From NCBI RefSeq assembly GCF_007829835.1, contig NZ_VIWP01000001.1:744001-808000 (forward strand): a DNA stretch of 64,000 nt, in the 5' to 3' direction. The DNA comes from Neorhizobium alkalisoli (GTDB lineage Bacteria; Pseudomonadota; Alphaproteobacteria; Rhizobiales; Rhizobiaceae). Positions 16,855 to 25,070 of this stretch are shown here, piece by piece (position 1 is the first letter of the stretch; each line of letters opens with the position of its first letter). The translations under genes and the position numbers were made by a program. The notes below the pieces were generated by a model that saw nothing but the letters and a program-made list of their open reading frames with translations, was not told where the DNA came from and searched no databases.

Positions 16855-18315
16855 ATGAATGATACCGCCAACAGCCACCCTGTCATGAAGGATGTTGCGA
16901 TCGGCCTCGATGCCGCCGGCGAGCGGACGGAGTTCGACAGCATGGGTGAGGTCAAGGTGCCGGCCGACCGATACTGGGGCGCCCAGACACAGAGGTCGCT
17001 CCTCCATTTCAATATCGGCGGCGACCGGATGCCGAAAGCCGTCTACCGGGCCTATGGCACCGTCAAGAAGGCGGCCGCTCTCGTCAACGGCCAGTCCGGG
17101 CATCTCCCTGGCTGGAAGGTTGATGCCATCGTCAAGGCCGCCGACGAGGCGATCGCCGGCAAGCTCGACGATCACTTTCCGCTGTTTGTCTGGCAGACCG
17201 GCTCAGGCACGCAGTCCAACATGAATGTCAACGAAGTCCTGTCGAACCGGGCGATCCAGCTGCTCGGCGGCACGCTCGGCTCGCAGCATCCGGTTGGCCC
17301 GAACGACGACGTCAATATGGGCCAGTCTTCCAATGACAGCTTTCCGACGGCAATGCATATCGCCGCGGTGACGATCATCGACGACCGCCTCATACCCGAA
17401 CTCGACAAGCTCGCCTCGACAATCGAAACGAAGGCCTACGGCTGGATGGACGTGGTCAAGGTCGGCCGAACCCATCTCGAGGATGCGACGCCGCTGTCGG
17501 TCGGGCAGGAATGGTCGGGATGGGCCGCCCAGATCCGCGCCGTCATCTCCGAAATCCGGCACGCCCGTGAAGGCCTGCTGGAACTCGCGCTCGGCGGCAC
17601 CGCCGTTGGCACGGGCCTCAACGCACCGGCCGGATTTTCTGTCAATGTCGCGAGCAAGATCGCCGAGCTGACCGGAAAACCCTTCGTCACGGCGCCGAAC
17701 AAGTTCATGGCGCAGGGCTCGCTCGATCCGATGGTGCGCGCCTCGGCCGCGCTGCGCGGCGCCGCCGTCTCGCTGATGAAGATCGCCAATGACATGCGCT
17801 GGCTCGCTTCCGGCCCACGCTGCGGCTTCGGCGAGCTGAAACTGCCGGCCAATGAACCGGGCTCCTCCATCATGCCCGGCAAGGTCAACCCGACCCAGTG
17901 CGAGGCGATGGTGATGATTTCGATCCAGGTGATCGGAGACGACACGGCAACGGCCTTTGCGGGCAGCCAGGGCAATTTCGAGCTCAATGCGATGCGCCCG
18001 ATCATCATCAATAACTTCCTGCACTCGGCTGCAATCCTCGCCGATGGCTGCGAGAAGTTCCGGACCTATTCCGTCGAAGGCACGGAGATCGACCGGGATC
18101 GCATTCAGTCCTATGTCGACAATAACCTGATGCTGGTCACCGCACTCTCTCCCGTCATCGGATACCAGAAGGCCGCGCATATTGCCGAAAACGCCGCAGC
18201 CACGGGCTCGACGCTGAAGGCAGCAGCTCTCTCCTCCGGTTTCGTCACCGAGGCGCAATATGACAAGGTCATCGTTCCGGGAAACATGATCGGCACCGGC
18301 CTGGTCGGCGCCTGA
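16855..18315 (+). CDS. fumC: Fumarate hydratase, class II
   Basis: The 486-residue product is the iron-independent fumarase that interconverts fumarate and (S)-malate. The aspartase/fumarase signature GSSIMPGKVNPTQCEA is intact, with TGSGTQSNMNVNEV, VGRTHLEDATPLSVGQEW and the lyase GTAVGTGLN loop. It carries an N-terminal extension of about 20 residues compared with E. coli FumC. The start has AAAGGA upstream and lies 4 bases past thrE. Being oxygen-stable, class II fumarase fits an aerobic acid-catabolic operon. It may be an additional copy beside a housekeeping fumarase elsewhere. Confidence 0.95.
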   Translation: MNDTANSHPVMKDVAIGLDAAGERTEFDSMGEVKVPADRYWGAQTQRSLLHFNIGGDRMPKAVYRAYGTVKKAAALVNGQSGHLPGWKVDAIVKAADEAIAGKLDDHFPLFVWQTGSGTQSNMNVNEVLSNRAIQLLGGTLGSQHPVGPNDDVNMGQSSNDSFPTAMHIAAVTIIDDRLIPELDKLASTIETKAYGWMDVVKVGRTHLEDATPLSVGQEWSGWAAQIRAVISEIRHAREGLLELALGGTAVGTGLNAPAGFSVNVASKIAELTGKPFVTAPNKFMAQGSLDPMVRASAALRGAAVSLMKIANDMRWLASGPRCGFGELKLPANEPGSSIMPGKVNPTQCEAMVMISIQVIGDDTATAFAGSQGNFELNAMRPIIINNFLHSAAILADGCEKFRTYSVEGTEIDRDRIQSYVDNNLMLVTALSPVIGYQKAAHIAENAAATGSTLKAAALSSGFVTEAQYDKVIVPGNMIGTGLVGA

Positions 18316-18469
18316 TGCCGGCCAAGCTCCCCCGCACAGTCGGATCGTCCAAAGGTTACCAAGGTTTAACCGCCCGGATATCCGGCTGTAATCAAGAACA
18401 GACTAATTTCCTTTTCATGGTCACAGCAGAACGCCAATGACCGTCGAACCATTACGAAGGATCTCGACC

Positions 18470-18802
18470 ATGTTGACTACGACACGTCAGTTCGTCACCA
18501 CCGGTCTAGTCGCCTTGACGATAGCCAGCACGGCTCTCGTCACCGCCTCGCAGGCTGAAGCTCATGATAATTTCGGCCGCGGCCTTGCCGCCGGCGTAGC
18601 CGGCGCCATCGTCGGCGGTGCATTGGTTGCCGGCGCTACCAACGCCTATGGCTACGGTGCTCCGGTCTATGCCACCGCACCCTACGGGCCTCCGCCCTAT
18701 GTCTATGGCCGCGGTCCGGTCGTCTCCTATTATCCGTCCTGCCACATCGCCTGGCATCAGGATCGTTGGGGCGACATGTATCGCGTCCGCGTCTGCAACT
18801 GA
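18470..18802 (+). CDS. Small exported glycine/tyrosine-rich protein
   Basis: The 110-residue product begins with a clear signal peptide (about residues 1-32, ending ASQAEA). A glycine-zipper-like stretch (GLAAGVAGAIVGGALVAGA) follows, then a Gly/Pro/Tyr-rich region and two cysteines near the C-terminus (YPSCHIAWH and VRVCN) that could form a disulfide. It is probably periplasmic or envelope-associated. Function unknown. ATG 18470 has AAGGA 8 bases upstream. It is followed by a small GC hairpin (18811-18828) and then the DegP-type protease gene. Confidence 0.75.
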   Translation: MLTTTRQFVTTGLVALTIASTALVTASQAEAHDNFGRGLAAGVAGAIVGGALVAGATNAYGYGAPVYATAPYGPPPYVYGRGPVVSYYPSCHIAWHQDRWGDMYRVRVCN

Positions 18803-18919
18803 CCCATTCCTGCCGGCCAGGGCCGGCATCCTGAAATGCCCATGATCGACCACTCGCACGCCACCTCACCGGTAGCGATGAGCCCGCTTGTCCCAATTTT
18901 AGCCAGAAAGTGAAAACCC

Positions 18920-20470
18920 ATGTCGAACATCACTGAAAGAAAGCCGAATATCATTCAAAGAAACCGGATCCTGGCTTTGGTCGGCGCCGCCATTATCGCC
19001 GTGCCACTGGCAGCCCCGATCATCCTCGGCACGAATTCGGCCTTCGCCGCCGCCTCGTCGACACCGGCCGTTGCCGGGATCGTTGCGCCGGCCGGTTCGT
19101 TCGCATCGATCGTCTCTGCAGACAAACCTGCGGTCGTTACGATCACCAGCACGATGAAGGCGGAACCGGTCGCCGCGACCGAGGCATCTCCGTTCGGCGA
19201 AGATTCGCCCTTCAACGAACAGTTCCAGCAGTTCTTCGGCCAGAAGGGCATCCCCATGCCGCGCCAGGCCCCTGAACAGCGGCAGTCACAGCATGCCCAG
19301 GCTCTGGGATCCGGCTTTATCATCAGCTCGAACGGCTACATCGTCACCAATAACCACGTGATCGACAAGGCGATGAGCATTAAGGTCACGCTTGATGACG
19401 GAACCGAATTGCCCGCCAAGCTGATCGGTGCCGATCCGAAATCCGACCTCGCAGTGGTCAAGATCGAAGCCAAGAAGCCGCTGGCGACCGTCGCCTGGGG
19501 CGATTCCGACAAACTCAAGCTCGGTGACCAGATTCTGGCGATCGGCAATCCGTTCGGCATCGGCACGACCGTGACAGCGGGCATTGTCTCGGCTCGTGGC
19601 CGCGACCTGCATTCCGGCCCCTATGACGACTTCATCCAGATCGATGCGCCGATCAACCATGGCAATTCGGGCGGACCGCTGGTCGACACGGAAGGCCAGG
19701 TGGTCGGCATCAACACGGCGATCTATTCGCCGAATGGTGGTAGCGTCGGTGTCGGCTTTGCCATTCCGTCCGATCAGGCACAGAACATCGTTGCCAAGCT
19801 GATCAAGAACGGCTCGATCGAGCACGGCTTCCTCGGTGTCGAAATCCAGCCCGTCACCGCGGATGTCGCCAATGCCATCGGTCTCGACAAGGCTGACGGT
19901 GCCCTGGTCGCCGGCGTCAATGATGACACGCCTGCCTCCAAGGCCGGGGTCAAGACCGGCGACGTCATCACCGCACTCGGCGGAAAGCCGGTTTCGAGCC
20001 CACGCGATCTCTCCCGCATGGTGGCTGACCTTGCCCCCGGTGACCGCCAGGATCTGACGGTCTGGCGCCAGGGCGCATCCCGGACGCTGCAGCTGACGAT
20101 CGGCGGCAACAGCCAGGATCAGGAACAGGCATCCGCCGAAAGCGGCAAGGCCGGTCCTGCCGCGCATAAGGTCCCGACCATCGGTATCGGCCTTGCCGAT
20201 ATCACCGATGACGTGCGCCAGGCCCTGAACCTGTCGAGGCAGGAAAAGGGTGCGGTCATCGAAAGTGTCGCGCCGGACAAGCCTGCCGCCGATGCCGGCC
20301 TTCAGCCCGGCGATGTGGTCGTCGCCGTCAACCAGCAGCCGGTGAAGTCTGCAGAGGAAGCCAAGACCGCCGTTGCGGATGCAGGCAGGGCCGGCCGGAA
20401 GGCTGTCCTGCTTCTCATCCAGCGCGGCGAAAACAAGAGCTTCGTCACCGTGCCGTTCTCGATCGGCTGA
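18920..20470 (+). CDS. HtrA/DegP-type periplasmic serine endoprotease
   Basis: The 516-residue product has an N-terminal signal/anchor segment (about residues 17-43, ending AFA), a trypsin-like domain with His146 (NNHVID), Asp176 (SDLAVVKIE) and Ser250 (HGNSGGP), then two PDZ domains (about residues 300-390 and 415-510). This is the full DegP/DegQ plan for quality control of periplasmic proteins. A Q-rich linker lies at about residues 92-127. It is a single gene closed by a strong terminator. Which of the several rhizobial Deg paralogues it is cannot be told from sequence alone. Confidence 0.93.
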   Translation: MSNITERKPNIIQRNRILALVGAAIIAVPLAAPIILGTNSAFAAASSTPAVAGIVAPAGSFASIVSADKPAVVTITSTMKAEPVAATEASPFGEDSPFNEQFQQFFGQKGIPMPRQAPEQRQSQHAQALGSGFIISSNGYIVTNNHVIDKAMSIKVTLDDGTELPAKLIGADPKSDLAVVKIEAKKPLATVAWGDSDKLKLGDQILAIGNPFGIGTTVTAGIVSARGRDLHSGPYDDFIQIDAPINHGNSGGPLVDTEGQVVGINTAIYSPNGGSVGVGFAIPSDQAQNIVAKLIKNGSIEHGFLGVEIQPVTADVANAIGLDKADGALVAGVNDDTPASKAGVKTGDVITALGGKPVSSPRDLSRMVADLAPGDRQDLTVWRQGASRTLQLTIGGNSQDQEQASAESGKAGPAAHKVPTIGIGLADITDDVRQALNLSRQEKGAVIESVAPDKPAADAGLQPGDVVVAVNQQPVKSAEEAKTAVADAGRAGRKAVLLLIQRGENKSFVTVPFSIG

Positions 20471-20490
20471 TATTCACCCGCCAATCGAGC

Positions 20491-20531
20491 CGCCCCCACC
20501 CTGACATGATGTCGGAGTGGGGGCGTTTTTT
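20491..20531 (+). terminator. Strong intrinsic terminator after the DegP-type gene
   Basis: CGCCCCCACCCTGACA (20491-20506) and TGTCGGAGTGGGGGCG (20510-20525) form a long, nearly perfect GC stem with a 3-base loop, followed by six T. It also separates this gene from the convergent AraC gene. Confidence 0.92.
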
Positions 20532-20598
20532 GAGAACCAGACCGGCGTTCGAGACCTCGACTCCATTCTGCCGGAACGGACAGGATTGGGAGCAGCGA

Positions 20599-21093
20599 TC
20601 AGGCTGCGGCTCGCGTGGCGGCCAGGTATCTGTGCTTCTGCCGCCAGGCTGTCGGCGTGATGCCCTCGATGCGCCGGAAAATACGCGACAGATGCGCCTG
20701 ATCTGCCAGCCCACATTCCAGCGCGATCTGGCAAAGCGGTATCTTGTCTTCAAGCATCTGCCGCTTGGCGTGGTCGACACGGCGAGCGATGATATAGGCA
20801 TGGGGCGATATGCCGAAACTACGCCGGAACGCCGCAGCAAAATAACTCGGGCTCAATTTGGCCAATGCGGCAAGCTCATCGACGCTCAGTTTTTCCGACA
20901 ACCTTTCCTCGATCCGGGCGGCCACTCGCCTGATCTGCCAGGGTGCCAACCCGCCGGGCACCGGCTTGCTGACCGCTTCGAAACAGCTACCTGAGCCAGA
21001 CTGCACCGGACCGGAATATTTGCGCGGATCGACATCACCGGTGACGATGGGCAGGGCTGGTGCACGATCAAGAACGGTGTCCTGAATACGCAT
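20599..21093 (-). CDS. Short AraC-type regulator, DNA-binding half only
   Basis: The 164-residue product has a complete AraC double helix-turn-helix (SVDELAALAKLSPSYFAAAFRRSFGISP, then IPLCQIALECGLADQAHLSRIFRRIEGITPTAWR), preceded by GGLAPWQIRRVAARIEERL, the linker that normally follows a ~150-residue effector domain. That effector domain is absent; the first 45 residues are low-information. It could be a natural short regulator (a constitutive DNA binder) or a 5'-truncated gene. ATG 21093 has GGAG at good distance. A shared box at 21206-21225 lies 113 bases upstream. Compare the N-terminal half-gene at 22410-22964. Confidence 0.8.
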   Translation of the reverse strand: MRIQDTVLDRAPALPIVTGDVDPRKYSGPVQSGSGSCFEAVSKPVPGGLAPWQIRRVAARIEERLSEKLSVDELAALAKLSPSYFAAAFRRSFGISPHAYIIARRVDHAKRQMLEDKIPLCQIALECGLADQAHLSRIFRRIEGITPTAWRQKHRYLAATRAAA

Positions 21094-21205
21094 GGTCGGT
21101 CTCCGATGCTGGCAGTAAAGCATTTGCTGGCAGCGATACTGCCGGGCACGGAGACGCGTCGAAACTCAACTGAGATACAGGTTCTATAGCCGTCAGTCTA
21201 AGCCA

Positions 21206-21225
21206 TCCATACCTAAGTATGGTTG
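21206..21225. promoter_or_regulatory. ATAC-N4-GTAT box, best-preserved copy
   Basis: TCCATACCTAAGTATGGTTG contains CCATAC and GTATGG, 6-bp arms that pair perfectly around CTAA. This is the most symmetric copy of the shared box. It lies upstream of the short AraC gene (-) and past the stop of the next AraC gene. Confidence 0.6.
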
Positions 21226-21294
21226 CGCGCAAGATCACAATCGTGATCGACGGCGAGACGAAGAGCGCGTTGCCCCCCGGTTGTTGCATGCATA

Positions 21295-22242
21295 TCAGGC
21301 GTTACGGCGCCATTGTCCCGGCGTGGTTCCGACCGTATTGGCAAATGTCCGGGTAAAATGGCTCTGGTCTGCGAAGCCACATGCCGTTGCCACGTCCGAA
21401 AGCGACATTTCGGACGTTCGAAGCAATTCGCACGCCCTGGAAATCCGTTCCTTCTGGAGCCAGCGGTAGGGCGTCATGCCTGTCGTTTCGCGAAACGCAT
21501 GGATAAAGTAGCCACGCGAAAGATTGCAGGCTTTTGCGACATCGAGAATGGAAATGTCGCCCTTCAGGTTCTCGAGGAACATGTTCTTTGCCAAGGCTTC
21601 ATGAGAGCGCGAAAGCTTCCTCGAGGCTTTGGCCGAAACGAGCTTTCCGCCATATTCCTGGACAATGTGAATGCCGATGGCCGATGCCAGCTGATCGACG
21701 AACAATCTGCTGGCATGTTCGGGATGTTCAAGCGCCGGGATCAGTGTTTTTACGAGATTGGCAAGGACGGGATCACTCCATGCCGTCTTGATGTCCAGCG
21801 ACGCGATGCCCGCAAGATCGCTCTCCTGCGCAATCCGCTGAAGCGCTGCGGGCGAGATTTCGAGCAACAGGAAGTCGAACGGCCCGCCGAGATCCGCCTT
21901 GTAAGGATCCGCGAGATTTCGGACATAGATCGAATTCTCGGCGAAATCATAGGTCGTGGCATGGTGTTCGTGAAAGATCCGGCGCGAATGGCCACCCGTC
22001 GTCGAAATGCCGATCGCAAATCCGCGCTCGCTGGCGGGCGTCGTGACCTGTTCCAGCTTCAGCTCCAAAGCGCCCTTGCGGAAGAAGCTGATATCGGCGC
22101 CCTGAATGGACTGGTTCTTGTAAAGCTTGTCGAATGGGCAGCCAAAGCTGTCCGTCGCCTTCACGATCCGCGCCTCTGCCCTATTTGCAGAATTATGATC
22201 CAAAATGCGCAACTTTCCTGATCGAGAGGCCCGACTGATCAT
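21295..22242 (-). CDS. AraC family transcriptional regulator (full length)
   Basis: The product is about 315 residues. An N-terminal effector domain of about 200 residues (through FLLLEISPAALQRIA and FVDQLASAIGIHIVQEYGG) is followed by the C-terminal AraC double helix-turn-helix (SILDVAKACNLSRGYFIHAFRETTGMTP, then SLSDVATACGFADQSHFTRTFANTVGTTPGQWR). I chose ATG 22242; an in-frame GTG at 22275 would add 11 residues. It is the intact member of a cluster of three AraC-type genes or part-genes. Target and inducer are unknown. Confidence 0.85.
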   Translation of the reverse strand: MISRASRSGKLRILDHNSANRAEARIVKATDSFGCPFDKLYKNQSIQGADISFFRKGALELKLEQVTTPASERGFAIGISTTGGHSRRIFHEHHATTYDFAENSIYVRNLADPYKADLGGPFDFLLLEISPAALQRIAQESDLAGIASLDIKTAWSDPVLANLVKTLIPALEHPEHASRLFVDQLASAIGIHIVQEYGGKLVSAKASRKLSRSHEALAKNMFLENLKGDISILDVAKACNLSRGYFIHAFRETTGMTPYRWLQKERISRACELLRTSEMSLSDVATACGFADQSHFTRTFANTVGTTPGQWRRNA

Positions 22243-22409
22243 GTCTTGTACAGTCAAAAATGCCAGCCACCTCACGTTGACCGATTTCGGCCGGCGAAGC
22301 CATAGCGATCAGCCGCGGCGCCAAAAAACACAGTAACAATATACAAATCCATACTGGACAGGACGCCCCAAATTCGGATCATGGCCGGGGTGCGAATGCG
22401 AGAAGAACA

Positions 22410-22964
22410 TTGGCAACAGGTGAAGAAATCGCCGATTGTTTCGGTGCAGATGACGTAAGCTCTCTTGTAACCAGGCCACTGAAAGGGGCGGAACTTTCGA
22501 TTACACATCTCCGGCATGATTACGAGGATGGAGACGCCCCGGTGATCCTGCCTTCGGATGATGCGTTTCTGATTGTGCTCTATCTCGTCGATGTGGAACA
22601 TCGCGACCTCTACCCCGACCGTCCCCCTGCGCCCCTCAAGCGTTATACCGAAGGGTCCATTTGCCTTATCAGCCTCGACCAGGGTGCCACGATTGCGATC
22701 TGCGGCCGATTTGAAGCAATCCTTTTTCACTTCCCCCGCCGCCATCTGACGGAACCTGCGGAAAAGGCGGGAGAACCGCTCGTCAAGGAACTTGCGGTCT
22801 GCCGTGGCGTGAAAGACCAGACCATTGCCGACCTCGGCGCAGCCCTGTTGCCGATCCTGCATGCGCCATCCGGAGGGGTGGATCGACAGGCACTGCCGTA
22901 TATCTGCCTGGCCTTCAGCGCCCATATCGCCCATCGATATGGGCGGCCTTACCATCCCCACTAA
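22410..22964 (+). pseudogene. AraC-type effector domain lacking the DNA-binding half
   Basis: The open frame (from a TTG; no in-frame ATG near) encodes about 184 residues that look like the N-terminal half of the same AraC subfamily as the neighbour: DDAFLIVLYLVDVEHRDLY, FEAILFHFPRRHLTEPAEKAG, then ALPYICLAFSAHIAHRYG. In family members this last motif leads into GGLAPWQ and the helix-turn-helix. Here it stops within six residues, and no helix-turn-helix is visible in any frame downstream. It is probably a decayed gene, or less likely a stand-alone effector domain. Confidence 0.6.
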
Positions 22965-22994
22965 GAGGCGTTGCCGGGCGAACAGCACGGCCAT

Positions 22995-23014
22995 CCTATA
23001 CCAAGGTGCCGTCG
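22995..23014 (+). promoter_or_regulatory. Weak ATAC-N4-GTAT-type box upstream of the frameshifted membrane gene
   Basis: CCTATACCAAGGTGCCGTCG matches the left half of the shared box (CCTATACC.AAG) but not the right. It may be a decayed copy, in keeping with the degenerate gene at 23237-23564 downstream. Confidence 0.25.
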
Positions 23015-23236
23015 GCCTAGACCTTGAAACGATTTCGCCGGCGGCAGCCAAGTCGTACCCTTCTGCAGCAATGAGCAAGTGCCTGGAGCCACGATCTCCA
23101 CCTGGCCGAAAACGGCCGGCGTCCTCAGATCGTCCTTGGCTTCAGACCACGTTTGATCCCAAGCCCGGCCTCTCAACCGGTCGCAACCAAGTGATCCGGC
23201 ATGCTGGCTGGCCGGCTGCCCAGAAGGAATACGGTT

Positions 23237-23564
23237 ATGATCATCAACGAACGCGCCCCGAACATACTTCTTATCGTCACGCCGCTCGCTGTAACAGCGG
23301 TTTTCCTGCTCGATATCCTCGGCCCGGCTTCGCCGTATTCGAGCGCCCTCTACGTGCCCCCTCATCCTGCTTTCCATCTGGGTATTTTCCGCAGCCGGCG
23401 TCGCCTATACCGGGCTGGTCTGCTTCGTGATGACGATCGCCGGTTTTGTGCTGTCGCGAAATGAAGGTTTTGAGCGGACAAGCCCGTTCGATCTTTTCGC
23501 CATCCTTGCCGTCATCGCCATCACGACGATCATAGCGCTGGTCACAGCGCGGCCCGCCCGGTGA
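23237..23564 (+). pseudogene. Frameshifted membrane-domain remnant resembling the local histidine kinase N-terminus
   Basis: From ATG 23237 the frame encodes a membrane segment (NILLIVTPLAVTAVFLLDIL), then loses register at a run of five C (23357-23361). One base fewer there restores ILLSIWVFSAAGVAYTGL, a third helix, the loop SRNEGFERTSPFDLF, a fourth helix and VTARPAR before a stop at 23564. Helix order and loop lengths match the membrane part of the kinase at 11014-12597 (ALY..LLL, loop THTPDPDFPTF, LLLRTEQAR). The PAS and kinase parts are missing. It is either a relic of a second kinase copy or a short membrane protein with a sequencing error. Confidence 0.55.
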
Positions 23565-23599
23565 TCTCGGGTCGCGGGCCAGACCGAAGGTCTTGCCGA

Positions 23600-23619
23600 T
23601 CCACACCTACGTATAGTTG
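23600..23619 (+). promoter_or_regulatory. ATAC-N4-GTAT-type box upstream of oxdC
   Basis: TCCACACCTACGTATAGTTG has the right half GTATAGTTG intact and ACAC for ATAC on the left. It closely matches the minus-strand copy at 12896-12915. It ends about 150 bases before the oxdC start, leaving room for a promoter and leader. Confidence 0.55.
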
Positions 23620-23769
23620 CGGCAGGCGCGACTAAGATGAAATTCTGCATCAAGCCTGACAAGTGCGCCCCTGAGGATATCGCAACCAACCGATACCAAG
23701 CCGACCAGCACTCGCGCAGATCACCGACATCCATTCCGGACTTGCAACCTCTCCGACAGGAAAGCTCCC

Positions 23770-24909
23770 ATGGCAAACGACGCAATTGTACAGCCTATTC
23801 GCGGAACGCGCGGCGCCGATGACCCCGGCCCGCGCAACCTCGAGCTCGACCGCCAGAACCCCGACATCCTGATCCCGCCGGAAACGGATAACGGTTCGCT
23901 GCCGAACCTCAAGTTCCCCTTCGCGATGGCGCATAATCGTCTTGAAGATGGCGGCTGGGCACGCGAGGTGACACTGCGCGAGTTTCCCGTTTCGAAATCC
24001 ATGGCCGGCGTCAACATGCGCCTCGGCCCCGGCGTCGTCCGTGAGCTGCATTGGCACAAGGAAGCCGAGTGGGCTTACATTCTGACGGGGACGGTTCGCC
24101 TGACCACGGTCGATCCGCAGGGAAATCTGTCGGTCGATGACCTGGCACCCGGCGATGTCTGGCTCATTCCAGCAGGCATTCCCCATTCGATCCAGGGACT
24201 GGAAGAAGGCACGGAATTCCTGCTTGTCTTCGACGACGGCAATTTCTCGGAAAACGAAACCCTGCTGATCACCGAATACATGGCCCATACGCCTCCGAGC
24301 GTGCTGGCCAAGAATTTCGGTGTCCCGGTCGAGAACTTCGCTGACTTGCCGAAGAAGGAAAAATACATTTTCCGCATGCCCGTCCCCGAGCCGCTGGACG
24401 TGGTCAGAAAACAGCTGCCGGACAGGCCGGTTCCCACCCCTTACGTCTATGCCGCCTCGCAGCTGCCTGCAAAGGCCTATGCCGGCGGGACGGTGAAGAC
24501 GATCGACTCCAGGAACTTCCCCGTCACGACACTGTCTGCGCTGATCATCGAGATCGAGCCCGGCGGCATGCGCGAAATGCACTGGCATCCGGACGCGGAC
24601 GAATGGCAATATTATGTTGCCGGCGAAGCCCGCATGACCGTGTTCGACGCCACGTCCAAGGCCCGCACCTTCAACTATCGGGCAGGCGATGTCGGCTTCG
24701 TTCCGCGCACGCTCGGCCATTATATCGAGAATACGGGCACGACACCGGTCACGGTCATCAACGTCTTCAACAGCCGGATCTGCAGCGACATCTCGCTCAA
24801 TCGCTGGATGGCACTTACCCCGCCCGATCTGGTGCGCGGTCACCTCGGCCTCAACGACACCGTCATGGCCGCACTCAACCCCGATGCCAATGCCGTTGTC
24901 CGCGGATAG
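23770..24909 (+). CDS. oxdC: Oxalate decarboxylase (bicupin)
   Basis: The 379-residue Mn-dependent enzyme converts oxalate to formate and CO2. Both cupin metal sites are complete: His94, His96, Glu100, His139 in the first and His271, His273, Glu278, His317 in the second, matching B. subtilis OxdC spacing. The lid loop reads Ser160-Glu161-Asn162-Glu163; the lid glutamate distinguishes decarboxylases from the DASN-type oxidases. No signal peptide, so it is cytoplasmic. AGGAAA precedes the start. No dedicated oxalate transporter is adjacent. A shared regulatory box lies upstream. Confidence 0.93.
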   Translation: MANDAIVQPIRGTRGADDPGPRNLELDRQNPDILIPPETDNGSLPNLKFPFAMAHNRLEDGGWAREVTLREFPVSKSMAGVNMRLGPGVVRELHWHKEAEWAYILTGTVRLTTVDPQGNLSVDDLAPGDVWLIPAGIPHSIQGLEEGTEFLLVFDDGNFSENETLLITEYMAHTPPSVLAKNFGVPVENFADLPKKEKYIFRMPVPEPLDVVRKQLPDRPVPTPYVYAASQLPAKAYAGGTVKTIDSRNFPVTTLSALIIEIEPGGMREMHWHPDADEWQYYVAGEARMTVFDATSKARTFNYRAGDVGFVPRTLGHYIENTGTTPVTVINVFNSRICSDISLNRWMALTPPDLVRGHLGLNDTVMAALNPDANAVVRG

Positions 24910-24919
24910 TTTTCACGCG

Positions 24920-24944
24920 AACCCGCCGATCGCTTCGGCGGGTT
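24920..24944 (+). terminator. Hairpin after oxdC
   Basis: AACCCGCCGA and TCGGCGGGTT pair over 10 bp with a 5-base loop, 10 bases past the oxdC stop. There is no T-run, so termination strength is uncertain. Confidence 0.5.
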
Positions 24945-24968
24945 CCGACATCGGATTTAGTGCCGATC

Positions 24969-25067
24969 ATGATGACAGAACTCTACCGCAACATCGCTCT
25001 CCTTGGCGTCAACCGTGTCGAAGAGATTTGCGGCGACCATATCCAGATTGCTCGGCGGATCGCGTAA
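24969..25067 (+). pseudogene. Possible 3' remnant of an FMN-dependent α-hydroxy-acid oxidase
   Basis: A 32-codon frame, MMTELYRNIALLGVNRVEE followed by ICGDHIQIARRIA, resembles the last helix of lactate/mandelate dehydrogenase-type enzymes, where an E(L/I)xRxxALLG motif is usual. Nothing of the rest of such a gene is present; oxdC occupies the sequence upstream. It could also be chance. Read by eye only. Confidence 0.2.
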
Positions 25068-25070
25068 GGA

